A stretch of 5,558 nt of DNA from Candidatus Hikarchaeia archaeon HikBin4 (GTDB taxonomy: Archaea > Halobacteriota > Halobacteria > Halobacteriales > Hikarchaeaceae): the NCBI GenBank assembly GCA_009889685.1, contig WTZT01000048.1, positions 1-5,558 of the forward strand. The letters run 5' to 3'. A model generated the notes under the pieces. The model ran no database searches. It was not told where the DNA came from and was given only the letters and a program-made list of their open reading frames with translations. The position numbers and the translations under genes are program-made. Shown here in pieces: positions 1 to 5,558 of the stretch. Each line of letters opens with the position of its first letter. Within the stretch, counting starts at the first letter, position 1.

Positions 1-855
1 TGTTTCTTTCGCTCGCATGGATATAGTTATCCCCCGATTTTCATCCCAATGTCGCGTTTCTTGTTTGATTTTTCCCCCATGCATGATTGTATTTTTTTGC
101 CGACTAATCTCATATACTAGTGCTTTTTCTGCCCCTTTGTAACTAGATATATTTTTTATTTCAATTCTCTCTGCAGCTTGCAAAATCGCCCGATCAATAG
201 TACCATCTTCATTCACATCCGATTTACGAATCAATGAAATATTTGCATCCGCTCTTAATGACCCATCTCTCGTAGGGTCAAATACACCTAGATATTCTAA
301 ATCCTCTTCTAACTTGGCCAAAAATAATCTCACCTCTTTCGGGGCACGCAAATCGGGTTCTGTCACAATTTCTACCAAAGGAATCCCCGCTCTATTATAA
401 TCTACTAGTACATATTCATCTCCTCTTTTTCCTTCCGATATATGCTGTAAACTCCCGGGATCTTCTTCCAAGTGAGCACGTTCAATTCTTATCTTTCGTC
501 GATCACCCTCCACGTTAATTTCTATTTCCCCATTTGTACAAATGGGCTCATCATATTGTGTGATTTGAAAACCTTTGGGCAAATCTGGATAAAAGTAATT
601 TTTTCGATGGAATGAAGTCTCTCTCGAAATATCTGCCCCAATTGCCTTACCTATTTTAACAGCCGCTCTGACTGCTGCTTCATTTAACGTAGGTAGGGCA
701 CCCGGAAGGCCCAAACAAATAGGGCACACGTTCGTATTAGGATTTATAGTCATTTTCGTACTACACCCACAGAAAATTTTAGTATCAGTTTCAAGTTGAA
801 CATGAACTTCTAGCCCAATTACCGGAACAACATCACTCTCTCCTATCTGAACCAT
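1..855 (-). CDS. gatB: Asp-tRNA(Asn)/Glu-tRNA(Gln) amidotransferase subunit B, N-terminal part (3' end cut by window edge)
   Basis: GatB is the kinase/transamidase subunit of the cytoplasmic GatCAB complex, which activates the side-chain carboxyl of mischarged Asp-tRNA(Asn) or Glu-tRNA(Gln) with ATP and amidates it with ammonia from GatA. The reading frame is open from the ATG at 855 down to base 1, giving 285 of the usual roughly 480-500 residues. This is most of the catalytic cradle domain; the helical and YqeY-like tRNA-binding domains lie outside. Visible hallmarks are VIGLEVHVQL (12-21), a CxC plus CxxC cysteine set (C29, C31, C44, C47), HRKNYFYPDLPKGFQITQYD (83-102), RAHLEEDPG (126-134), DYNRAGIPLVEIVTEPD (152-168), DGSLRADANIS (197-207), KNISSYKGAEKAL (234-246) and QETRHWDE (265-272). 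The start at 855 leaves 11 residues before VIGLE, as expected for the family; an in-frame ATG at 948 is discussed under rejected items. There is no Shine-Dalgarno site, but a TATA-like element lies about 30 bases upstream, suggesting a leaderless or nearly leaderless transcript. It is divergent from smc. Confidence 0.96.
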   Translation of the reverse strand, partial: MVQIGESDVVPVIGLEVHVQLETDTKIFCGCSTKMTINPNTNVCPICLGLPGALPTLNEAAVRAAVKIGKAIGADISRETSFHRKNYFYPDLPKGFQITQYDEPICTNGEIEINVEGDRRKIRIERAHLEEDPGSLQHISEGKRGDEYVLVDYNRAGIPLVEIVTEPDLRAPKEVRLFLAKLEEDLEYLGVFDPTRDGSLRADANISLIRKSDVNEDGTIDRAILQAAERIEIKNISSYKGAEKALVYEISRQKNTIMHGGKIKQETRHWDENRGITISMRAKET

Positions 856-880
856 TTGTTTCAAATTCGACGTGGAAGCG

Positions 881-890
881 TTAAAGTATA
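881..890 (-). promoter_or_regulatory. Putative gatB promoter (archaeal TATA-box-like element)
   Basis: On the minus strand this reads TATACTTTAA, centred about 30 bases upstream of the gatB ATG at 855 and preceded by an A/T-rich stretch (about 891-909). Archaeal TATA boxes are centred about 26-27 bases before the transcription start, so transcription would start within a few bases of the ATG. The absence of any GGAGG-like site before the ATG fits a leaderless mRNA. This is inferred from position and composition only. Confidence 0.4.
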
Positions 891-968
891 CTGTTATTTT
901 ATTTGTATCATCAAAAAACCAAGAAGTATAAGCAACTGAAACTCCCATAAGTGGTATAGAGTGTGCGA

Positions 969-984
969 TTAAACCCCCATTTAA
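969..984 (+). promoter_or_regulatory. smc: Putative smc promoter (two overlapping candidate TATA-like elements)
   Basis: Two candidates sit upstream of the smc ATG at 1005: TTAAA at 969-973 (centred about 34 bases upstream) and ATTTAA at 979-984 (centred about 23 bases upstream). Either would place transcription start within roughly 10 bases of the ATG. No purine-rich ribosome binding site lies between them and the ATG; the stretch is C/A-rich (cacaccactcacgagcaact). This fits a leaderless or very short-leader transcript. Which element is used cannot be decided from sequence. Confidence 0.35.
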
Positions 985-1004
985 CACACCACTCACGAGC
1001 AACT

Positions 1005-4000
1005 ATGTACATCGAAAAGCTCGTCCTAGATAATTTCAAAAGTTTCGGCCGAAAAACTGAAATACCTTTCTACGAAGATTTCACCACCATCAGCGGCCCG
1101 AATGGATCTGGAAAATCAAATATAATTGATGCAATTTTATTCTGCTTAGGTCTCTCCCGAAGCTCCCGAATACGAGCAGAAAAATTAACCGATCTTATCT
1201 ATAATCCCGGAACCGAATCCGGTTCATCACCCCCTAATGAAGCCACAGTCGAAGTCATTTTAAATAATACTGATAGATCACTTTCCGACGAACAATTAAC
1301 TTCCATCCTTGAATCGGACCGAATAGGAGATACATCTCATATACGCATAACCCGTCGTGTAAAAAAAACCGCTAAAAATTATTATTCTTATTATTACGTG
1401 AACGACCGTCCTGTCAAGCTATCTTCTATCCAAGATCTACTCTCTCAAGTTGGCATTACACCAGAAGGTTATAATGTTGTTATGCAGGGTGATGTAACCA
1501 ACTTAATTCAAATGACTCCTCTTCAACGAAGACTCATTTTAGATGAAATAGCAGGAGTTGCAGAATTCGACAATAAAAAAGAAAAATCATTCATTGAACT
1601 TACCACTGTTGAAGAACATATATCCGCCGCAGAAATTCATATAACTGAAACGAAAAAACAACTTACCAAACTTTCCGTCGAACGGGAAGTCGCTCTAAAA
1701 TATCAAAAACTCCGAGAGCAAAAATCGATTTTATCTGACCATTTGAAGGCCGCAGAACTCTCTACCAAATCAAATGAGCTTAAAGAACAACTTCAATCTA
1801 TATCCGTTGCAGAAAATCGCCTCGCCACTATTGCACAAAAATTCAAAACCCTATCCGAATATGTAGAGTCTCTAGAATTGGAACTTGAAAAATTGAGTCT
1901 CCAAGTAGAGCTCAAAGGCGGGAAAGAACAGTTTTCTTTGCTTAAAAAAATCGAGGGAATTAAAGGCAACATAGCTAGACTTGAAGGTGAATCTCTATCA
2001 ACGCTAAATCAAATTAAAGAAACTGAAGTCATCAGAAGAACTGCCTTCATCGAACTTGATAAAAAACAAGAGTCTTCATCTGAAATTGAAACCCGAATTC
2101 GAAACCAGAAGCTAACCAAATCTACACTATTAATCGAGTTGGAATCACAAAAAAATCAGTTACATACTATTCAATCAAAAATTGAAAATCTAGGTTCTGA
2201 ATTTGAAGATTTTCAAAATCAATCAACCGATCTCAAAAATCAACTAGCTTCTGCCCAAGAAGATAGGTACCTCTGTCAACGTGAACAAGATAGGTTGCTC
2301 GACGAAGCTCGTCGTAGATCAAACGAAATAGAAAGTATTTCCACGGAATTAGAGCAAGTCATATCTCGCTTCCCAGAATTTGAAAATTTACTTGACAATC
2401 TACAATCAGAACTCGAATCCACTCAATATTCTCAACTGAAAATTGAGGAAGATTTATTAGAATTACAACGGGAAAAAACTCTTTTAACTAATAAGTCGGA
2501 TTCGCTCTCCATCGATATAGCTAAATCTAAAAAAGTTTATTCAGAATTCGAAAATAAGATAAAAAACAAAGGAATTTTATCCTTTAATAGGGCTGTCATG
2601 TCAATCCTCGGAAGTGATATTCAAGGTGTACATGGAACCGTTTCACAGTTAGGGACTGTGGATAAAAAATACTCACATGCCTGTGAAATAGCAGCTGGAT
2701 ATCGACTTTCGCACATTGTCGTTGAGAGTGACCAAGTTGCCCAAACATGCATTGATTATCTCAATAAAAACAATGTTGGACGAGCAACCTTCTTACCTCT
2801 CAACCGAATAAAAAAACCCACGAAAAATGAACTCAAAAATAACCCTGGGATTATCGATTTTGCTATTAATCTAGTTAATTTTGATCCCATTTATGCTAAC
2901 ATCTTTTCTCATGTTTTCGGTTCCACAATTGTTGTCGACAATTTAGAAAACGCACGTTCCATCTTGGACAGGCAACGAATTGTAACTCTTTCTGGTGATC
3001 TCATTGAATCTTCTGGAGCTATGACCGGGGGACCTCTTCATCGTGCAAGGTACAGCTTTTTAACTGATGATGAGGCCCACCTTCAAAATATTGCCAATGA
3101 AATTATTCAATTAGAATCTCAACAATCTCCTCTCATCGATTCTATACTATCCATCGAATCTAACCTCGAATCAACTCGAGAAAAACGAACCGAATTACTT
3201 GATAATATGCGTGGAGTGGAGTATCATCTAGATCAGGTACGCAAAGATTATCAAGATTTTTCCTCCCGATCATTGCCCCTTGAAACCCGTCTCAATGAAC
3301 TCAAAGATGAAAGAAATTCGGTAAATGAACAAATGACAACAATTGAGAATAAATTAGGAAAATTCGACACTTCTATACTCTCCATTGAATCTAAAATTAT
3401 CCACGTAGAGTCCACTCTGGTCGGTTCCGATTTACCCAAACTTTCAGCAGAATTCGATTCACTTTCCGAGTCAATATCCACAACTGAAAATCAGATAGAT
3501 AAGGTAGATTCATCATTAAACGAATTAAGTCTTGAGCACAAATACATTCAAGATTCCATCTCCGACCTCCATCTCCGAATAGAAACATCTCAAAATACAG
3601 TAGCTACCATGTCTGAACGAATCGAATCTCTACAAAACAAAACAAACGATCTAGAAAATTCGCTTTCACAAAAAGAAAATTCGTTTAATAAATTGGAATC
3701 CGAATTAACTGAAATTAAAATCGAACGGGATCTTGTCCACGAACGTCTCAGAACTTCTCGGGAATCAAAAGATTCACAATCCGAAAAAGTGGCATTGCAA
3801 AAATCCCATATAGACAATCTTGCCACCACTTCGGATTTACTCTCTAAAGAGATAATTGAGATTGAATCAAACATGGACAATGCGCCCGAAAAAAGTTCTT
3901 TCGATCTTCCAACTTTGTTATTAAAAATAGATGAAATCGAACAGAAAATGACCCAGCTCGAACCTGTAAATATGCTTGCTGTAACTGAGTACGAATCCGT

Positions 4001-4568
4001 GGATTCATCACTATCCGGTCTAACTGAAAAACTAAGTATTTTATCAGATGAATCAAAAGCTATCCGCGAAAGAATTGAAAGTTATGAAGATGCTAAAAAA
4101 GAAGCATTCCTAGAAACCTTCCACGGGATTGATAATCAATTCCAAGAAATATTTGAGAAACTTTCTGCTGGAACTGGAAAAATCCACCTTGAGAACATAG
4201 ACGATCCTTTTTCTGGTGGCCTAACAATGATGGCAAAGCCACGAGATAAACCTCTTCAAAGACTAAACGCAATGTCCGGGGGCGAGAAGTCACTCACTGC
4301 TTTATCCTTTATATTTGCTATCCAGAGGTATAGCCCTGCACCATTCTACGCTCTCGATGAAATAGATGCATTTCTGGATGCTTCAAACGCAGAATTGGTA
4401 GGGGAGCTCTTGGATGAGCTTGCCACCGGGACCCAGTTCATAGTTGTGTCTCACAGATCTGCACTACTCGAGCGATCCGAACGCGCAATAGGGGTTGTAA
4501 TGCAAGAAAATAATATATCTGCGGTCACTGGAATCTCGCTCAACACCGAGGTGAATATTCCCACATGA
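1005..4568 (+). CDS. smc: Chromosome segregation protein SMC (condensin ATPase), complete
   Basis: SMC is the ATPase of prokaryotic condensin; dimers joined at the hinge and bridged at the heads by ScpA compact and help segregate the chromosome. The protein has 1187 residues, normal for the family (about 1150-1200). The N-terminal head has Walker A GPNGSGKS (31-38), an R-loop region with R55 and R57, and the Q-loop glutamine Q161 within VVMQGDV. Coiled-coil arms span about 170-520 and 690-1010. The hinge covers about 535-680, with GVHGTVSQL starting at 541 and the conserved GAMTGG ending at 676. The C-terminal head has signature SGGEKS (1091-1096), Walker B FYALDEID (D1118, catalytic E1119), D-loop FLDASN and the switch histidine H1150 in VSHR. 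All ATPase residues are intact. I chose the ATG at 1005 because the family starts directly with MYIEKLVLDNFKSFG-like sequence; an in-frame GTG at 963 would add a non-conserved 14-residue leader. There is no Shine-Dalgarno site. It overlaps scpA by four bases. The arms are rich in Ser, Asn, Lys and Glu. Confidence 0.98.
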   Translation: MYIEKLVLDNFKSFGRKTEIPFYEDFTTISGPNGSGKSNIIDAILFCLGLSRSSRIRAEKLTDLIYNPGTESGSSPPNEATVEVILNNTDRSLSDEQLTSILESDRIGDTSHIRITRRVKKTAKNYYSYYYVNDRPVKLSSIQDLLSQVGITPEGYNVVMQGDVTNLIQMTPLQRRLILDEIAGVAEFDNKKEKSFIELTTVEEHISAAEIHITETKKQLTKLSVEREVALKYQKLREQKSILSDHLKAAELSTKSNELKEQLQSISVAENRLATIAQKFKTLSEYVESLELELEKLSLQVELKGGKEQFSLLKKIEGIKGNIARLEGESLSTLNQIKETEVIRRTAFIELDKKQESSSEIETRIRNQKLTKSTLLIELESQKNQLHTIQSKIENLGSEFEDFQNQSTDLKNQLASAQEDRYLCQREQDRLLDEARRRSNEIESISTELEQVISRFPEFENLLDNLQSELESTQYSQLKIEEDLLELQREKTLLTNKSDSLSIDIAKSKKVYSEFENKIKNKGILSFNRAVMSILGSDIQGVHGTVSQLGTVDKKYSHACEIAAGYRLSHIVVESDQVAQTCIDYLNKNNVGRATFLPLNRIKKPTKNELKNNPGIIDFAINLVNFDPIYANIFSHVFGSTIVVDNLENARSILDRQRIVTLSGDLIESSGAMTGGPLHRARYSFLTDDEAHLQNIANEIIQLESQQSPLIDSILSIESNLESTREKRTELLDNMRGVEYHLDQVRKDYQDFSSRSLPLETRLNELKDERNSVNEQMTTIENKLGKFDTSILSIESKIIHVESTLVGSDLPKLSAEFDSLSESISTTENQIDKVDSSLNELSLEHKYIQDSISDLHLRIETSQNTVATMSERIESLQNKTNDLENSLSQKENSFNKLESELTEIKIERDLVHERLRTSRESKDSQSEKVALQKSHIDNLATTSDLLSKEIIEIESNMDNAPEKSSFDLPTLLLKIDEIEQKMTQLEPVNMLAVTEYESVDSSLSGLTEKLSILSDESKAIRERIESYEDAKKEAFLETFHGIDNQFQEIFEKLSAGTGKIHLENIDDPFSGGLTMMAKPRDKPLQRLNAMSGGEKSLTALSFIFAIQRYSPAPFYALDEIDAFLDASNAELVGELLDELATGTQFIVVSHRSALLERSERAIGVVMQENNISAVTGISLNTEVNIPT
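3140..3394 (+). repeat. Pair of near-identical 24-base direct repeats inside the smc C-terminal arm
   Basis: Bases 3140-3163 and 3371-3394 agree at 22 of 24 positions (differences at the 10th and 16th base) and both encode SILSIES, at residues 713-719 and 790-796. The spacing is 231 bases, that is 77 codons or exactly 11 heptads, so both copies sit in the same coiled-coil register. Flanking residues are only loosely similar. It may be a remnant of an internal duplication of the arm or a chance match favoured by low-complexity heptads. Confidence 0.6.
4548..4554 (+). promoter_or_regulatory. scpA: Shine-Dalgarno site for scpA within the 3' end of smc
   Basis: GAGGTGA is a seven-base match to the complement of the archaeal 16S rRNA 3' end (GGAGGTGATC type), 10 bases before the scpA ATG at 4565. 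It supports that start and suggests that scpA is translated by Shine-Dalgarno-dependent initiation or re-initiation on the smc-scpA mRNA. This contrasts with gatB and smc, which lack such a site. Confidence 0.7.
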
Positions 4569-5344
4569 GCATAAACAGTGAAGAAGAAAATTTTTCTTTC
4601 TCCTACGACCCTCTCAATGAACCGATCAACATCCTAGTACAACTTGCCAAGGACGGCGAAATAGATCCATGGGATATCGACATCGTGAGTGTAACTGACA
4701 AATTCTTAGCAAGACTTGATAAATCTGATCTCCGAACATCTGCAAGGGCGCTTCTATACGCTAGTGTTCTCCTCAGAATCAAGTCAGATGTCATTTTCCC
4801 TCCTGAGCCACTTGTCGAGGAAAATTATCTGACAAGTGAACTAGATGATATTTCAAGCCAAGACCCACTTTTCCTTTTTGAAAAAGAACTTGATAGGAGA
4901 TTAACTAGGAAACGAGTTAGAGGTTCTCCTAGAACTCTAGAGGAACTCGTCCGCGAATTAAGAGACGCCGAGCTAAATTCAAATTTGAAACTTTCACGTC
5001 AATACGACACTTCTGACTCTCCTCGCGGTTTCAGGAGGGGAGTTCAACGCCTTGACTACCATGTTGGTGATCAATTCAGACTCGAGAACGAACCTACTGA
5101 AAAAGATGTTATTGGAACTGCTCATGTTGAACCAATTGAGGAGTCAATTTCTCAATTATCTATTCTCCTTCAATCTTTTTATGAAGATGGAAAATCCGAA
5201 GTTTCCTTCGAGGAACTGGCTCAATCCAATAGGTCTAGAATTTCTCTATTCTTGGCACTTTTATTTATGGCCCAAAGAGGAAACATCTACTTAGAACAGG
5301 AAGAATTATTTGGAGATTTACGAGTGAAGAATTTACTCTTGTAA
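4565..5344 (+). CDS. scpA: Segregation and condensation protein A (ScpA, kleisin subunit), complete
   Basis: ScpA is the kleisin of prokaryotic condensin: its N-terminal helical domain binds the neck coiled coil of one SMC head and its C-terminal winged helix binds the base of the other, closing the SMC ring. The 259-residue protein has the family's N-terminal domain at about 14-80, with the hallmark LVQLAKDGEIDPWDIDIVSV (24-43), VTDKFLARL (43-51) and ARALLYASVLLRIKSD (60-75). A basic linker follows, with RGSPRTLEELVRELR (119-133) and YDTSDSPRGF (147-156), which I recall from haloarchaeal ScpA. A winged-helix-like C-terminus occupies about 188-255 (SFEELAQ, ISLFLALLFMAQRGNIYLEQEELFGDL). The start ATG overlaps the smc stop as ATGA and has a Shine-Dalgarno site 10 bases upstream, so the two genes are almost certainly cotranscribed and translationally coupled. 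No scpB follows; the next gene is convergent. The family call is firm; the winged-helix boundaries are approximate. Confidence 0.95.
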   Translation: MSINSEEENFSFSYDPLNEPINILVQLAKDGEIDPWDIDIVSVTDKFLARLDKSDLRTSARALLYASVLLRIKSDVIFPPEPLVEENYLTSELDDISSQDPLFLFEKELDRRLTRKRVRGSPRTLEELVRELRDAELNSNLKLSRQYDTSDSPRGFRRGVQRLDYHVGDQFRLENEPTEKDVIGTAHVEPIEESISQLSILLQSFYEDGKSEVSFEELAQSNRSRISLFLALLFMAQRGNIYLEQEELFGDLRVKNLLL

Positions 5345-5383
5345 CATTCTTTTCCATAAAAACCATTTCCGAACTTTATATTT
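5345..5383. terminator. Convergent 3' intergenic gap with candidate T-tract terminators
   Basis: This 39-base gap separates the scpA stop (plus) from the apt stop (minus). Archaeal termination generally relies on T-tracts on the non-template strand. For scpA there are CTTTT at 5349-5353 and TTTTT at 5381-5385, the latter running into the apt stop, with a longer T8 run at 5434-5441 inside apt antisense. For apt, the minus strand has TTTTT at 5358-5362. No clear stem-loop is seen. The assignment rests on composition only. Confidence 0.35.
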
Positions 5384-5558
5384 TTAGTCGTATATCACTA
5401 ATGATTCTATCCTGACATCTGAAATTTCTTCGATTTTTTTTCTTCCATTAAGCCCACTCAATTCTACCATGAATCCAAAACCCACCACTAGGTCTTCTGG
5501 AATCAATTTAAACGCTGCAATTGCGGTACCGCCTGTTGCCAACAAATCATCTATTACT
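5384..5558 (-). CDS. apt: Adenine phosphoribosyltransferase, C-terminal part (5' end beyond window edge)
   Basis: APT is a cytoplasmic purine-salvage enzyme that converts adenine and PRPP to AMP and pyrophosphate. The frame is read from 5557 down to the TAA at 5386-5384, giving the last 57 residues of a protein usually about 170-190 long; the start lies to the right of the window. The fragment opens with the PRPP-binding loop VIDDLLATGGT, the signature of type I phosphoribosyltransferases in its APT form, followed by a helix (AIAAFKLI), the strand VVGFGFMVEL and the APT-typical SGLNGRKKIEE, ending with a DVRIESLVIYD tail. The loop after KLI (PEDL) is about two residues shorter than the usual EKLGGE-type turn. 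The DDLLATGGT plus LNGR combination resembles bacterial-type Apt more than the archaeal HPRT-like family. It is convergent with scpA, 39 bases away. The family call is good; substrate specificity cannot be confirmed without the N-terminal half. Confidence 0.88.
   Translation of the reverse strand, partial: VIDDLLATGGTAIAAFKLIPEDLVVGFGFMVELSGLNGRKKIEEISDVRIESLVIYD

Larger units (their letters stand above)
856..1004. other. Divergent intergenic region between gatB and smc
   Basis: These 149 bases separate two divergent start codons and must hold the promoters of both gatB (minus) and smc (plus). I see TATA-like elements for both directions and no strong inverted repeat that would suggest an operator. 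No convincing small gene is present. Both flanking reading frames stay open for a while into this region (gatB-frame ATG at 948, smc-frame GTG at 963), but neither extension looks like the conserved protein start. Confidence 0.6.

Noticed and set aside
856..948. Upstream in-frame ATG at 948 as the annotated gatB start
   Set aside because: Known GatB proteins have only about 3-15 residues before VIGLEVHVQL; the ATG at 855 gives 11 and has a TATA-like element at the right distance. Kept only as a low-interest finding.
963..1004. Longer smc reading frame starting at an in-frame GTG at 963
   Set aside because: It would add MRLNPHLTHHSRAT before the conserved family start MYIEKLVLDNFKSFG, has no ribosome binding site, and overlaps the likely promoter. 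The ATG at 1005 fits family alignment better.
1361..1368. A8 run in smc as a possible programmed frameshift or sequencing error
   Set aside because: The reading frame continues correctly through RRVKKTAKN into the conserved Q-loop region, with no overlapping frame that would make a meaningful alternative product.
3251..4293. Several minus-strand open frames of 63-96 codons within smc
   Set aside because: They lie opposite a fully conserved coding region, are rich in Ser/Arg/Leu as expected of antisense to Glu/Lys/Ser-rich coiled coil, and show no recognisable domain or start signal.
4603..4794. Minus-strand open frame of 63 codons opposite the start of scpA
   Set aside because: It is antisense to the conserved kleisin N-terminal domain and has no family resemblance.
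5052..5294. Plus-strand 80-codon frame inside scpA in another frame
   Set aside because: The scpA frame over this stretch is conserved (linker plus winged helix), while the shifted product is low-complexity Leu/Asn/Phe-rich sequence without motifs.
1..5558. tRNA/rRNA genes, CRISPR repeats, transposon ends, phage or defence genes
   Set aside because: Nearly all bases are accounted for by four conserved housekeeping genes. No cloverleaf, regularly spaced repeats, terminal inverted repeats or transposase/integrase motifs were seen, so I do not claim a new system here.

Overview
This window comes from an archaeal chromosome, most probably a euryarchaeon on or next to the haloarchaeal branch but not itself a 'salt-in' halophile. 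GatB, SMC and ScpA all show the sequence style I associate with haloarchaea and Methanomicrobia-type euryarchaea (for example the ScpA linker with RGSPRTLEELVRELR and YDTSDSPRGF, and the GatB segment YLGVFDPTRDGSLRADAN). The DNA, however, is AT-rich (about 40 % GC in eight 60-base lines counted by hand), and the proteins are rich in Lys, Ser, Asn and Ile and lack the acidic bias of true haloarchaea. A low-salt marine sister lineage of the haloarchaea, such as Hikarchaeia / Marine Group IV, would fit. That placement is inference.

Layout, left to right: (1) bases 1-855, minus strand: the first 285 codons of gatB, whose protein is subunit B of the tRNA-dependent amidotransferase; the 3' end lies outside the window. 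(2) bases 856-1004: a 149-base divergent intergenic region with TATA-like elements for both flanking genes and no Shine-Dalgarno site next to either start. (3) bases 1005-4568, plus strand: a complete smc. (4) bases 4565-5344, plus strand: a complete scpA, overlapping smc by the four bases ATGA and preceded by a good Shine-Dalgarno site inside the end of smc. (5) bases 5345-5383: a short convergent gap with T-tracts. (6) bases 5384-5558, minus strand: the last 57 codons of an adenine phosphoribosyltransferase gene (apt); its start lies beyond the right edge.

SMC and ScpA form the core of the prokaryotic condensin. SMC supplies the ABC-ATPase heads, two long coiled-coil arms and the hinge; ScpA is the kleisin that bridges the two heads. 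Overlapping, translationally coupled genes fit production of the two subunits together. GatB and Apt are housekeeping enzymes for tRNA amidation and purine salvage, with no obvious functional link to condensin. They are transcribed away from, and towards, the smc-scpA unit respectively.

I saw no RNA gene, mobile element, CRISPR array or unknown gene cassette. This is a conserved core-genome region. The points most worth a second look are the mismatch between haloarchaeal-type sequences and non-halophilic composition, strand-wide C-over-G asymmetry that ignores gene direction, a near-exact in-phase repeat in the SMC arm, and the lack of scpB beside scpA.
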